A stretch of 54,714 bases of DNA. It comes from Ramlibacter sp. (GTDB lineage Bacteria; Pseudomonadota; Gammaproteobacteria; Burkholderiales; Burkholderiaceae_C). The stretch spans positions 1 through 54,714 of the forward strand of contig JAJTCN010000040.1 in assembly GCA_021323335.1 (NCBI GenBank). Reading direction: 5' to 3'. The position numbers and the translations under genes were made by a program. The notes under the pieces were generated by a model. That model was not told where the DNA came from. It did no database searches and was given only the letters and a program-made list of their open reading frames with translations. Shown one piece after another: positions 1 to 9,072 of this stretch (positions within the stretch are counted from its first letter, which is position 1; each line of letters opens with the position of its first letter).

Positions 1-561
1 GTACGGCGCCGACGTGATGCTGGTGAATGCGCCGCACCTGCCCAACATCGAAGCCCTCGCCGACACCAGCCGCGGCAAGCGGTCCGCCCTGGTCGACCTT
101 CGCACGGAAGAGGGCCGCGCCACCCTGCGCGAGCTGCTAGCCACGGCGCACGTCTTCGTGCAGGGCTACCGCCCCGGCGGCCTGCAGGCATTGGGTTTCG
201 GCGTGGACGACATCGCCCGGCTACGGCCGGGCAGCGTGCAGGTCTCGCTGTCCGCCTACGGCGCACTTGGCCCGTGGCGGGACCGGCGCGGCTTCGACTC
301 GCTGGTGCAGACGGCCATGGGCTTCAACCTGGCCGAAGCGCAGGCCGCCGGCACGCCAGACCAGCCCAGGCCGCTGCCCATGCAGATCCTGGACGAGGCC
401 ACGGGCTACCTCATCGCTTTCGGCGCGGCTGCCGCGCTGGCCCGCCAACGGCAGGAGGGCGGCAGCTGGCATGCGTGCGCCACAGCGCCCAGCTCAGCCG
501 CACGCCGGCTGCCTGGATCCTGCCTTCCGTTCCGCCCGGCGGTTCCCCGCCGCGCTGGTGA
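1..561 (+). pseudogene. CaiB/BaiF family III CoA-transferase, 5' truncated by window edge, internally deleted
   Basis: The frame is open from base 2 and reads as the C-terminal half of a formyl-CoA-transferase-like protein: NAPHLPNIEALADTSRG, then LVDLRTEEGRATLRELLATA, then a GYRPGGLQALGFG segment and LSAYGALGPW, up to GGSWH at about base 472. In the family GGSWH continues as HVRVSLAQTGRWL and so on for roughly 60 residues before the protein ends. Here the frame turns to nonsense. A typical family C-terminus (VRHSAQLSRTPAAW then PSVPPGG) appears immediately afterwards in a different frame and stops at 561. I infer an internal deletion that is not a multiple of three. The nonsense frame itself would run to 601. 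Family assignment is confident; the exact deletion size would need a homologue alignment. Confidence 0.7.
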
Positions 562-694
562 CGTCCGCTACCGTTGCGGGATGGATGCTGACACCGGATG
601 ACTGGCTTGGCCTGCGCACTTTGCACGGCCGCGCCACGAAGATCCCGGCATCGAGATAGACATGCGCACCGTCGCGGGCGCCGAAAGGTCCAAC

Positions 695-1273
695 ATGAAA
701 CTGAAGATCGCCTTGCTTGCCGGGCTTGCCCTGGCCGGCGCCAATGCGATGGCGTGCTACACCGTGTATGACGGCAGCAACCGCGTCGTCTTCCAATCCA
801 CCGAAGCGCCGGTCGACATGAGCCAGCCGCTGCATGTCGCGCTGGAACGCCGTTTCTCGGCGGGTGCCAGCATGGTGTTCAACCAGGGCGCCACGTGCAC
901 CCCCGTGACCCTGGCCCAGGTTGCCCGTCCGGCCGGCGGCATCATACCGGTCAACACCATCCGCATGGAGCGCAGCGGCAAGCAGATGTCGCCGTCGAGC
1001 GGCGCACCGCTGCTGACCGACCGCGTGACCGCCGAGCGCCAGGGTTTGCCGCACACCGTGGTGGCCGGCGACATCGTGATGGTGCAGGGCGCCGCCGCGG
1101 CGCGCGCCACCGCGAACATGCCGACCTTCACCGTGGTTCCCTCCGATACGGCCCTGGCCCGTGCGCCAGTGGGCCCGGACACGCGGATGATGGGCGCCGC
1201 CCCGGCGCCTTCGCGTCCCCAGACCGTCATCACCGAGATGAAGGATGGGAACGTGATGGTGCATCGGTATTGA
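695..1273 (+). CDS. secreted hypothetical protein
   Basis: This encodes 192 aa starting MKLKIALLAGLALAGANAMA, a clear Sec signal peptide with probable cleavage after AMA, so the mature protein would be periplasmic or secreted. I chose ATG 695 over an in-frame upstream ATG at 662 because GAAAGG lies about 6 nt before it and the signal peptide begins there. The mature part has two cysteines near its N-terminus (ACYTVYD and ATCTPV), possibly a disulfide, and a hydrophilic Ala/Pro-rich C-terminus. I recognise no catalytic motif and assign no function. It is followed directly by a REP pair. Confidence 0.75.
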   Translation: MKLKIALLAGLALAGANAMACYTVYDGSNRVVFQSTEAPVDMSQPLHVALERRFSAGASMVFNQGATCTPVTLAQVARPAGGIIPVNTIRMERSGKQMSPSSGAPLLTDRVTAERQGLPHTVVAGDIVMVQGAAAARATANMPTFTVVPSDTALARAPVGPDTRMMGAAPAPSRPQTVITEMKDGNVMVHRY

Positions 1274-1282
1274 GATTGCAAT

Positions 1283-1362
1283 GGCGGGGTGCGCTGCGCG
1301 CAACCCGCCCTACGACGCGACCCGTGAATGCGTAGGGCGGGTTCGCGCCAGCGACCCCGCCG
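1283..1362. repeat. paired REP element (BIME-like), GTAG-headed family
   Basis: Two inverted units face away from each other. The right unit (1332-1361) reads GTAGGGCGGGTT, a short inner stem, then ACCCCGCC. The left unit (1283-1313) is the same on the minus strand. Each unit is itself a hairpin. The GTAG head is the hallmark of REPs mobilised by RAYT transposases (established knowledge). The same family occurs at 38571-38603 and 49541-49625. It lies between convergent genes and could also act as a transcription barrier. Confidence 0.75.
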
Positions 1363-1371
1363 TCCCGCCGT

Positions 1372-1935
1372 TCAAAACCGCCGGCTCAGGAACCTCGATC
1401 CCGCCAGGCCGAAGCGCCACGGCACATCGGCCGCTTTGCTGATGCCGATGCGTGGGCCGACGACCACATCGAGGTTGCCCTCCGAAGCGTGTACCTCGAA
1501 CGGTTTCCGGTCGAGCCGGTGGCCATTGAAGGCGTGCACGATCCCCAGCGCCTGCCCCACGCGGCCCGGCCCCGCGCACAGCAACCTCACATCCTGCAGG
1601 CCGCGCCGCTCGCGCATCACCTCGATGCCCTGCAGCGGCTCGATGGCGCGGATCAGCACCCCCGCGCCGTGCCCTTCCTCGCGGCAGACGAAGTTCAGGC
1701 ACCAGTGGATGCCGTACGAACGGTAGACATAGGCCCGCCCCGGCGGACCGAACATCGCCTGGTTGCGCTGGGTCGGCCCGGAGTGGCTGTGCGACGCGGG
1801 ATCCTCCCTGTCGTAGGCCTCGGTCTCCACGATGCGGCCGCCGACCCCGTCCACCAACAGCACCGCCCCGATCAGCGCACGCGCCATCTCCGGCGCATCG
1901 CCTTCGAAGTCCGCGGGCCGCAAGCGCCTAGGCAT
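1372..1935 (-). CDS. 3-methyladenine DNA glycosylase (AAG/MPG family)
   Basis: This 187-aa protein matches the alkyladenine DNA glycosylase (MPG/AAG) family, which excises 3-methyladenine and other alkylated purines in base excision repair. Visible family motifs are [18 protein letters not shown] (catalytic Glu in the ETEAY segment), [34 protein letters not shown] and the [13 protein letters not shown] loop. Length is normal for the family (about 190-210 aa). Its 5' end overlaps the 3' end of the ABC exporter by 8 bp, so the two are probably co-transcribed. Together with the neighbouring imuA-imuB-dnaE2 genes it gives this corner of the window a DNA-damage theme. Confidence 0.9.
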   Translation of the reverse strand: MPRRLRPADFEGDAPEMARALIGAVLLVDGVGGRIVETEAYDREDPASHSHSGPTQRNQAMFGPPGRAYVYRSYGIHWCLNFVCREEGHGAGVLIRAIEPLQGIEVMRERRGLQDVRLLCAGPGRVGQALGIVHAFNGHRLDRKPFEVHASEGNLDVVVGPRIGISKAADVPWRFGLAGSRFLSRRF

Positions 1936-3778
1936 CGGCGGTTTCTTCCTCGACGCTTTCGCCCAGGAAGCCGCCGCTCTGGTGCGACCACAGCCGGGCG
2001 TACAGGCCGCCCTGGGCCAGCAGCGACTTGTGGGTTCCTTCCTCGACGATGCGGCCCTGGTCCATCACCACCAGCCGGTCGAGCGCCATGATGGTGGACA
2101 GGCGGTGCGCGATGGCGATCACCGTCTTGCCCTGCATCAGTTTCGCCAGGCTGGCCTGGATGGCGGCTTCCACTTCCGAGTCGAGCGCGCTGGTGGCTTC
2201 GTCCAGCAGCAGGATCGGCGCGTCCTTCAGCATCACCCGGGCGATGGCGACGCGCTGGCGCTGCCCGCCCGACAGCTTGACGCCGCGCTCGCCGACGTGC
2301 GCGTCGTAGCCGCCGCGGCCCTGCAGGTCGGTCAGCGACTGGATGAAATCGTGCGCCTGCGCACGGCGGGCGGCCCTCACCATGTCCTCTTCGGTGGCCG
2401 TCGGCCGGCCATACATCAGGTTGTCGCGCACCGAGCGGTGCAGCAGCGAGGTGTCCTGCGTGACCATGCCGATGCTGGCGCGCAGGCTGTCCTGCGTGAC
2501 GCCGGCGATGTCCTGGCCGTCGATCAGGATGCGGCCGCTCTCCACGTCGTAGAAGCGCAGCAGGATGTTGACCAGCGTGGACTTGCCGGCGCCGGAGCGG
2601 CCGATCAGGCCCACCTTCTCGCCGGGCCGCACCAGCAGCGTGAAATCGTCGATCACCGGCTGCGGCTTGCCGTAGCCGAAGCGCACCTGCTCGAAGCGCA
2701 CTTCCCCGCGCGACACTTCCAGCGGCTTCGCATCCGCCCGGTCCACCACCTGGCGGGGGCGGGTGAGGGTGCCGATGCCGTCCTGGATGGTGCCGATGTT
2801 CTCGAACAGCGACGCCATCTCCCACATGATCCAGTGCGACATGCCGCTGACGCGCAGCGTCATGGCCACCACCGCGGCCACTGCGCCCGGGCCGACCTGG
2901 CCGTGGGCCCACAGCCACACCGCATAGCCCGCGGCGGCGACGATCAGTCCGACGACGAGGGCGTGGTTCACGATCTCGAAGGCGCTGACCAGCCGCATCT
3001 GCTTGTAGCCGGTGGTCATGAACTCGGTCATGGCCTGGCGGGCGAAGCCGGCTTCGCGGTGCGTGTGCGAGAAGAGCTTGACCGTGGAGATGTTGGTGTA
3101 GGCGTCGGTGATGCGGCCGGTCATCATGGCCCGCGCATCCGCCTGCGCCTTGCCCATGCGGCCCAGCCGGGGCACGAAGTACCAGCAGGAGATGCCGTAG
3201 AAGAACGCCCAGCCGAAGAAGGGGAACATCAGCCGGGTGTCGAAGGCGCCGGCCAGCGCGACCAGGGTGATGAAGTACACGCCGATGCCGATGATCACCT
3301 CGCTGGTGGTGAACAGCATCTCGCGCACGGCCAGCGCGGTCTGCATCACCTTGGTGGTGATGCGGCCGGCGAAGTCGTCCGCATAGAAGGCCAGGCTCTG
3401 CCCCAGCATCATGCGGTGGAAGTTCCAGCGCAGCCGCAGCGGGAAGTTGATCGCCAGCGTCTGGTGCTTGACGAAGGTGTGCAGGCCCACCAGCGGGATG
3501 CTGGCGAACAGGATCACCGCGAAGGTGAGCATCCGCGAGCGCTCGCGCTCCCACAACTCGGAGGCGGGCGTATTGGCCAGCCAGTCCACGACCTGGCCGA
3601 GCACGGAGAACAGCCAGGCCTCCCACCCCGCCACGAGCGCGCTCAGCACGGCCAGCATCACCAGGTACACGCGCAGCCCGGCGGTGCAGGCCCAGACGAA
3701 GGAGAAGAAGGTTTTCGGCAGTTCCGGAGGCTCGGACTCCGGGTAGGGGTGAAGCAGTTTCTCGAACAGCCGGTACAA
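1928..3778 (-). CDS. ABC exporter, fused permease and ATPase
   Basis: A half-transporter of the MsbA/multidrug exporter type. The N-terminal transmembrane region (about residues 30-330) is followed by a nucleotide-binding domain with Walker A GRSGAGKS near residue 390, ABC signature LSGGQRQR near 500, Walker B ILLLDEAT near 520 and the H-loop AHRLST. I chose a TTG start at 3778 (616 aa). The upstream extension to 4009 is low-complexity, would overlap imuA on the other strand and would cross the LexA box. GGAG sits 8 nt before the TTG, and the protein then begins [14 protein letters not shown], as relatives do. The substrate cannot be told from sequence. It diverges from imuA and shares the intergenic region that contains the SOS box. 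Confidence 0.88.
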   Translation of the reverse strand: MYRLFEKLLHPYPESEPPELPKTFFSFVWACTAGLRVYLVMLAVLSALVAGWEAWLFSVLGQVVDWLANTPASELWERERSRMLTFAVILFASIPLVGLHTFVKHQTLAINFPLRLRWNFHRMMLGQSLAFYADDFAGRITTKVMQTALAVREMLFTTSEVIIGIGVYFITLVALAGAFDTRLMFPFFGWAFFYGISCWYFVPRLGRMGKAQADARAMMTGRITDAYTNISTVKLFSHTHREAGFARQAMTEFMTTGYKQMRLVSAFEIVNHALVVGLIVAAAGYAVWLWAHGQVGPGAVAAVVAMTLRVSGMSHWIMWEMASLFENIGTIQDGIGTLTRPRQVVDRADAKPLEVSRGEVRFEQVRFGYGKPQPVIDDFTLLVRPGEKVGLIGRSGAGKSTLVNILLRFYDVESGRILIDGQDIAGVTQDSLRASIGMVTQDTSLLHRSVRDNLMYGRPTATEEDMVRAARRAQAHDFIQSLTDLQGRGGYDAHVGERGVKLSGGQRQRVAIARVMLKDAPILLLDEATSALDSEVEAAIQASLAKLMQGKTVIAIAHRLSTIMALDRLVVMDQGRIVEEGTHKSLLAQGGLYARLWSHQSGGFLGESVEEETADA

Positions 3779-3891
3779 ACGAAAGGACTCCAGTGATGCG
3801 CCGGGTGGCGCGGGGGAACCGGCAGTTTTAAACGGAAAACCGTTCCCCGTGCCTGGGAGGGAAAGGGACGCTTTCAGTCGGCCGGAAACTA

Positions 3892-3907
3892 CTGTATAAA
3901 GAAACAG
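3892..3907. promoter_or_regulatory. LexA (SOS) box
   Basis: CTGTATAAAGAAACAG is an exact CTGT-N8-ACAG dyad, the proteobacterial LexA operator form. It ends 14 bp before the imuA ATG and lies about 110 bp upstream of the divergent exporter start. imuA-imuB-dnaE2 cassettes are classically LexA-repressed and DNA-damage induced (established knowledge), so this is the expected operator. Whether the exporter is also controlled from here is open. Confidence 0.88.
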
Positions 3908-3921
3908 TATTCCAAGCTGCC

Positions 3922-4662
3922 ATGACTGCCTGCGCGTCCTCCGCCCCAGCCTTGCAACTGCCGCACGTGTGGCGGGGGCGGGAGCTGGCGCAGGCGCAGG
4001 AAAGGACATTGTCCACCGGCCACGCCTTGCTGGATGCGCAGTTGCCGGGAAGAGGCTGGCCCGTCGGCAACCTGGTCGAAGTCCTGCAGCGGGAAGCGCA
4101 GCAGCACGTGTGGCAACTGCTGGGACCCGGGTTGTCCGCTTCCATGGCGCAAGGTGCAGGGCCGGCGGTGCTGGTGAATGCGCCTTACCAACCCTTCGGG
4201 CCTTCGCTGCGGGCGCAAGGGATCGTCCCCGAGCAATTGCTCTGCGTGCAGGCGGACAAGGTGTCCTCCACCCTCTGGGCCACCGAGCAGGCCTTGCGTT
4301 GTGCCGACGTGGCGGCCGTGCTTGCCTGGTTGCCCCAGGCCCGCAGCGAAGACCTGCGGCGGCTGCAGTTGTGCGCCCAGGCCGGCGAGAAATTGCTGTT
4401 CGTCTTTCGTCCCGTGGCCTGCCGCGAGCAATCCACGCCGGCGCGGTTGCGTCTCCTGGTGGAAGGGAGCGAGCGCATGGAAGTGCGCATCCTCAAGCGC
4501 CGCGGCCCTCCCTTGTTGCAGGCGCTGGAATTGCACGCGCGGCCGCCGCGGCTGGCGGCGCTGCTGGACGCGCGCAAGTCGCGGCGGGACGTGCCGCTTC
4601 CGATCGAAACATCACCCGGCGAATCGCATGTACTGGATCGCACTCCAAGTTTCGCCGGATGA
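3922..4662 (+). CDS. imuA: translesion synthesis-associated protein ImuA
   Basis: This 246-aa protein is the ImuA (RecA/SulA-like) member of the ImuA-ImuB-DnaE2 mutasome, which carries out damage-induced error-prone DNA synthesis. Family features are the N-terminal VWRGRELAQ, GHALLDAQLPGRGWPVGNLVEVLQ (the degenerate RecA-like substrate-specificity region), NAPYQPFGPSLRAQGI and AWLPQARSEDLRRLQLCA. Identification rests on these together with the imuB and dnaE2 neighbours. The start lies 14 bp after the LexA box. The 3' end overlaps imuB by 35 bp, consistent with translational coupling. Confidence 0.88.
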   Translation: MTACASSAPALQLPHVWRGRELAQAQERTLSTGHALLDAQLPGRGWPVGNLVEVLQREAQQHVWQLLGPGLSASMAQGAGPAVLVNAPYQPFGPSLRAQGIVPEQLLCVQADKVSSTLWATEQALRCADVAAVLAWLPQARSEDLRRLQLCAQAGEKLLFVFRPVACREQSTPARLRLLVEGSERMEVRILKRRGPPLLQALELHARPPRLAALLDARKSRRDVPLPIETSPGESHVLDRTPSFAG

Positions 4663-5908
4663 CGACCGGGTGGCCTGGGGATGGCGCGCCTTGCAGTTCA
4701 CGCCCCGGGTCGCTTTCGTCGACGAAACGATCCTGCTGGAAGCGGGCGCTTCCGAAAGGCTGTTCGGCGGCCGGCGTGCACTGCTCAAGCGCCTGGTGTC
4801 GCAAGGCGATGCGCCGTTGCTGGCCCGCGCTTCAGGGCCTTCGGCGCTGGTGGCGCTGTCCTTGCTCCGCCTGCGTCGGCAAGGGCTGGCCTGTCCTGAA
4901 CACATTCCGGACGATCTCCCGCTCGCCACGCTGACGGCCGCCCGGCCGCACCTGCACACCCTGGAGCGCATCGGCTGCGCCACCTTCGGCAACCTTCGCG
5001 GCCTGCCGCGCGCGGGCGTCAGCCGCCGCTTCGGAACCGAACTGCTGCAGTCGCTGGACTGCGCCTATGGGCAAATGCCCGAACGCTTTGCCTGGATCAC
5101 GTTGCCGGGCACCTTCGACCAGAACGTGGAGCTGGTGTCGCTGGCGACTTCGACTTCGGACCTGATGTTCGCGGCACAGCACCTGTTGACCCGCTTGCAG
5201 TCGTGGCTGCAGGCCCGCAACCTCGGCGTGCTGGCGCTGGAGCTGGAATGGACGCTCGACCTGCGGCGCCTGGACGGCAAGGTGCTGCCTCGCACCGAGA
5301 AGCTGGAGCTGCGCACCGCGGAGCCTGCGCAGGACATGCAGCACCTGCGCAGGCTGGCATCGGAACAACTGGCGCGGGGGTCGCTTTCGGCGCCCGCCAA
5401 TCACCTGCGGCTGCGCACGCTGGAGACGGTGCCGTGGGGCGGCGCCAGCACCAGCCTGCTGCCGGAGGACAACAAGCCGGGCGAAAAGCTGCACCAGCTG
5501 ATCGAGCGCCTGAGCGTGCGTCTTGGCGAGCACAACGTGACGCTGGCCCAGCCCCTGCAGGACCACCGGCCCGAACGCATGCAGCAGTGGGTGCCAGCGC
5601 GCACCGCGGGTGCGGCTGCCGCCGTGAAGGACATGGCGGGAGATGCGGTCTATCCGCCCTGGCTGCTGCGCGAGCCGTTGCGGCTGCAGGTGAAGGGAGA
5701 CAAGCCTTTCTACCAGGGCGCGCTGCAGTTGCTGACGCGTGCGCGGCGGATCGAGGCGGCGTGGTGGGATCCGCAAGCAAGCGAGCCGGTGTTGCGGGAC
5801 TACTTCATCGCCCGCAGCGAATCGGCGGGGATGCTGTGGGTGTACCGGGAGCGGCTGGCGGCGGAGCAGGACCGGGCCCAGTGGTTCCTGCACGGCGTGT
5901 ACGCCTGA
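4628..5908 (+). CDS. imuB: ImuB, catalytically inactive Y-family polymerase-like protein
   Basis: Encodes 426 aa, starting at the ATG of MYWIALQVS inside the 3' end of imuA. An upstream in-frame extension is imuA shadow. ImuB proteins resemble Y-family polymerases (DinB/UmuC) but lack catalytic acidic residues and act as the hub joining DnaE2 and the beta clamp (established knowledge). Visible family segments are VAFVDETILLEAGASERLFGG, the fingers-like ERIGCATFGNLRGLPRAGVSRRFG, and a C-terminal half ending PFYQGALQLLTRARRIEAAWWD then RDYFIARS. I did not see a clear canonical clamp-binding pentapeptide. The stop is 10 bp before the dnaE2 start, giving a tight operon. Confidence 0.88.
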   Translation: MYWIALQVSPDDDRVAWGWRALQFTPRVAFVDETILLEAGASERLFGGRRALLKRLVSQGDAPLLARASGPSALVALSLLRLRRQGLACPEHIPDDLPLATLTAARPHLHTLERIGCATFGNLRGLPRAGVSRRFGTELLQSLDCAYGQMPERFAWITLPGTFDQNVELVSLATSTSDLMFAAQHLLTRLQSWLQARNLGVLALELEWTLDLRRLDGKVLPRTEKLELRTAEPAQDMQHLRRLASEQLARGSLSAPANHLRLRTLETVPWGGASTSLLPEDNKPGEKLHQLIERLSVRLGEHNVTLAQPLQDHRPERMQQWVPARTAGAAAAVKDMAGDAVYPPWLLREPLRLQVKGDKPFYQGALQLLTRARRIEAAWWDPQASEPVLRDYFIARSESAGMLWVYRERLAAEQDRAQWFLHGVYA

Positions 5909-5918
5909 AGGGTCGCGC

Positions 5919-8900
5919 ATGTCCTGGTTGCCCGATTACGCGGAGCTGCATTGCCTGTCCAACTTCAGCTTCCAGCGCGGGGCTTCCCATCCCCAGGAGC
6001 TGGTGCAGCGCGCGCATGAACTGGGGTACACGGCCCTGGCCATCACGGACGAATGCTCGGTGGCGGGTGTCGTGCGGGCGCACGGTGAAGCGAAGAAGCT
6101 CGGGCTGAAGCTCCTGCTGGGTTCCGAATTCGCGCTGGACGGGTTCCGGCTGGTGGTGCTGGCGAAGAACGTGCAGGGCTGGGGCAACCTGTGCGAATTC
6201 ATCACCCTGGCCTGCAGGGAAGCGGAGAAGGGCAAGTACTTTTGCAGCCGCGAGGGGAGTGACTTCGCGCTGCTGGCCGATTGCGAAATCCTGTTGTCTC
6301 CCGAACGCAGCTTGACCCTGCAGGAACTGTGCGAGCGCGTGGCGTGGGCGCAGGACCAGTTCGGCAGCCGGGCCTGGCTGGCCGCGGAACTGCTTCTGCT
6401 CGGCGACGACGAGCTGTGGCTGCAGACCTTGCAGCAGGCCGGCGAGGCCACCGGCATCCCTGTCGTCGCGGCGGGCGACGTCCACATGCATGCGCGGTCC
6501 CGCAAGCCGCTGCAGGACGTGATGACGGCCGTGCGCCTGGGCAAGCCGGTGCACGAATGCGGCTTCGAACTGCAGTCCAATGCCGAGAGGCATTTGCGGC
6601 ATCGCATGCGGCTGGCATCCTCGTATCCCACCGAATGGCTCGAGCGCACGCTGGAGGTGTCGGACCGCTGCAGCTTCACCCTGGAGGAGGTGAAGTACCA
6701 GTACCCGCTGGAGACGGTGCCAGCCGGACTGACGCCGCGCCAGGCGCTGCGCCGCTTCACCATCGAAGGCGCCCGCACGCGCTATCCGCAGGGAGTGCCA
6801 TGGAGCGTGCGCAAGCAACTGGTGCGCGAGCTGGACCTGATCTCCGACTGCGCCTACGAGATGTACTTCCTGACGGTGCACGACATCGTCGCCTTTGCCC
6901 GCTCGCAGAAGATCCTGTGCCAGGGCCGGGGTTCGGCCGCCAATTCCGCGGTGTGCTTCTGCCTCGGCATCACGGCGGTGGACCCGACGCGGTCGCACCT
7001 GCTGTTCGAGCGCTTCATCAGCCGCGAACGCAAGGAGCCGCCGGACATCGACGTGGACTTCGAGCACGAGCGGCGCGAGGAGGTGATCCAGTACATCTAC
7101 GCCAAGTATGGGCGCGAGCGCTCGGCGATCGCGGCGGTGGTGGCGTCCTACCGTGCCCGCAGTTCGATCCGCGACGTGGGCAAGGCGATGGACATCCCCG
7201 AGCAGCTGGTGGATGCCTTCGCCAAGGACCACTTCTGGTTCGACGAGCGCGGGTTGCGCGTGCAGAAACTCGGCGAGCTCGCCACGCAGCTTGGCGTGAG
7301 CGTTCCTTCGAAGTCGCTGGCGCTGTGGATGGAGCTGTCGGAGGAGCTGATGGGATTTCCCAGGCACCTGAGCCAGCACGTCGGCGGCTTCGTGCTGACG
7401 CAGGGCAAGCTCACGCGGCTGGTGCCGGTGGAAAACGCGGCGATGAAGGATCGTTCGGTGATCCAGTGGGACAAGGACGACCTCGACGAGATGGGGCTGC
7501 TGAAGGTGGACGTGCTGGCGCTGGGCATGCTCACCGCCATCCGGCGCTGCCTGGATTTCGTCAGTGCCAGGCGCGGTGTTCCCTTCGGCCTGACGGACAT
7601 CCCCGACAAGGACGAAGCCACCTTCGACATGATCTGCCGCGCCGACACGGTGGGCGTGTTCCAGATCGAGAGCCGGGCGCAGATGTCGATGCTGCCGCGG
7701 CTGAAGCCGCGCGAGTTCTACGACCTGGTGATCGAAGTCGCCATCGTCCGTCCCGGTCCCATCCAGGGCGGCATGATCCACCCGTACCTGAAGGCGCGCG
7801 AGCGGGTGCGTCGCGGACAGGGCATCGAATACGAGAGCGAGGCGCTCAAGCCGGCGCTGGAGCGCACGCTGGGCATCCCGATCTTCCAGGAGCAGGTGAT
7901 GCAGATCTCGATGATCGCAGCCGGCTTCTCCGCCGACGAGGCCGACCAGTTGCGTCGCTCGATGGCTGCCTGGAAGCGCAGTGGCGGCGTGCACAAGTTC
8001 CAGGACCGCCTGGTCAACGGCATGATCGCCAATGGCTACCGCGCCGAGTTTGCCGAAGCGATCTTCAAGCAGATCCTGGGCTTCGGTGAATACGGCTTCC
8101 CCGAAAGCCACGCCTACAGCTTTGCCCTGCTGGCCTACGACTCCAGCTGGCTCAAGTGCCACGAGCCCGCTTGCTTCCTCGCGGCCATGCTGAACTCCCA
8201 GCCCATGGGCTTCTACATGCCGTCGCAGCTGATCCAGGATGCGCAGCGGCATGGCGTGCAGGTGCTGCCGGCGGATGTTGGCTTCTCCGACTGGGACACT
8301 AAATTGGGGTCAGATTCCAATTTCGACTCGAAATTGGAATCTGACCCCAATTTAGTGAGGCTCGGTCTGCGTCTCGTTGGCGGACTCTCGGAGGCTGGGG
8401 CGCAGCGCATCGTCGAGGCAAGGGCACAACGCGCATTCGACAGCGTCGAAGACCTGGCACTGAGGGCGCTGCTCGATTTGAAGGATCTCAAGGCGCTCGC
8501 ATCGGCCGATGCGCTCCGGTCCCTCGCCGGGCACCGCCGACAGCAAGTCTGGGAAGCATCGGCGCAGCTCAAGGCGCCGGGCATGTTGAGGCAGGCGCCC
8601 ATCAACGAACAGCCCTTGCTGTTGCCCGCCGCCCATGAAGGCGAGGAGATCTTCTTCGACTACGCGTCGACCGGGTTCACGCTGCGCAACCATCCGGTGG
8701 CCTTGCTGAGAAGGAAGCTCGCGAAGCTCAAGCTGCTCAGCGCCAGCGAACTGCACGACCTGCCGCACAACCGGCGCGTGGGTGCCTGCGGCATCGTGAC
8801 GGTGCGGCAGCAACCGCAGACGGCCAAGGGCACGATCTTCGTGACGCTGGAGGACGAGACGGGCCCGGTGAACGTGATCGTCTGGAAGCACGTGCGCGAA

Positions 8901-9071
8901 AGCCAGCGCGATGCTCTGCTGCATTCGAAGCTGATGGCGGTGCGCGGTGTATGGCAACGCGATATCGACAGCGGCGGCCAGGTGCGGCACCTCATCGCGG
9001 AATCCCTGGAGGACCTGACGCCGCTGCTGGGCCGGCTCGGCAAGCTCGGCGGCAGCCGCGACTTCCACTAG
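5919..9071 (+). CDS. dnaE2: error-prone DNA polymerase DnaE2 with a palindrome-encoded insertion
   Basis: Encodes 1050 aa, beginning MSWLPDYAELHCLSNFSF (PHP domain). The polymerase palm follows, with CQGRGSAANSAVCFCLGIT and the catalytic-aspartate motif PPDIDVDFEHERREEVIQY. Then come fingers, helix-hairpin-helix and an OB-fold region (GTIFVTLEDETGPVNVIVW). It is the polymerase of the SOS mutasome with ImuA and ImuB. Residues 794-813 (TKLGSDSNFDSKLESDPNLV) are encoded entirely by a 61-bp perfect palindrome (8297-8357) that is AT-rich in a GC-rich gene. It falls between SDWD and RLGLRLVGGLSEA, where family members have a short variable linker. The frame is intact, so the protein is probably full length and possibly functional. 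Confidence 0.93.
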   Translation: MSWLPDYAELHCLSNFSFQRGASHPQELVQRAHELGYTALAITDECSVAGVVRAHGEAKKLGLKLLLGSEFALDGFRLVVLAKNVQGWGNLCEFITLACREAEKGKYFCSREGSDFALLADCEILLSPERSLTLQELCERVAWAQDQFGSRAWLAAELLLLGDDELWLQTLQQAGEATGIPVVAAGDVHMHARSRKPLQDVMTAVRLGKPVHECGFELQSNAERHLRHRMRLASSYPTEWLERTLEVSDRCSFTLEEVKYQYPLETVPAGLTPRQALRRFTIEGARTRYPQGVPWSVRKQLVRELDLISDCAYEMYFLTVHDIVAFARSQKILCQGRGSAANSAVCFCLGITAVDPTRSHLLFERFISRERKEPPDIDVDFEHERREEVIQYIYAKYGRERSAIAAVVASYRARSSIRDVGKAMDIPEQLVDAFAKDHFWFDERGLRVQKLGELATQLGVSVPSKSLALWMELSEELMGFPRHLSQHVGGFVLTQGKLTRLVPVENAAMKDRSVIQWDKDDLDEMGLLKVDVLALGMLTAIRRCLDFVSARRGVPFGLTDIPDKDEATFDMICRADTVGVFQIESRAQMSMLPRLKPREFYDLVIEVAIVRPGPIQGGMIHPYLKARERVRRGQGIEYESEALKPALERTLGIPIFQEQVMQISMIAAGFSADEADQLRRSMAAWKRSGGVHKFQDRLVNGMIANGYRAEFAEAIFKQILGFGEYGFPESHAYSFALLAYDSSWLKCHEPACFLAAMLNSQPMGFYMPSQLIQDAQRHGVQVLPADVGFSDWDTKLGSDSNFDSKLESDPNLVRLGLRLVGGLSEAGAQRIVEARAQRAFDSVEDLALRALLDLKDLKALASADALRSLAGHRRQQVWEASAQLKAPGMLRQAPINEQPLLLPAAHEGEEIFFDYASTGFTLRNHPVALLRRKLAKLKLLSASELHDLPHNRRVGACGIVTVRQQPQTAKGTIFVTLEDETGPVNVIVWKHVRESQRDALLHSKLMAVRGVWQRDIDSGGQVRHLIAESLEDLTPLLGRLGKLGGSRDFH
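8297..8357. repeat. 61-bp perfect palindrome (REP-like) inside dnaE2
   Basis: Arms of 30 nt around a single central base (8327). The core is ATTGGGGTCAGATTCCAAT, followed after the centre by its reverse complement. The same core, again as an inverted pair, forms the palindrome at 14128-14185, so this is a dispersed family and not a chance hairpin. Only the dnaE2 frame of the three plus-strand frames stays open through it; the other two hit TAA or TAG. It has no GTAG head, so it is distinct from the other REP family in the window. Confidence 0.9.
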
Positions 9072-9072
9072 C

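Noticed and set aside
1832-3796. Long open frame on the plus strand, about 650 codons, antisense to the ABC exporter
   Set aside because: It is rich in His, Arg, Gly and Ala with no domain, and mirrors the third-position GC bias of the exporter on the other strand.
3779-4009. N-terminal extension of the ABC exporter starting at 4009
   Set aside because: It is Ala/Pro and Arg rich, would overlap imuA and the LexA box, and has no ribosome-binding site. TTG 3778 with GGAG fits the family start better.
8297-8357. Rho-independent terminator in dnaE2
   Set aside because: The palindrome has no T-run after the stem and sits inside an intact reading frame that continues for about 240 codons. A repeat insertion explains it better, with a second copy at 14128.
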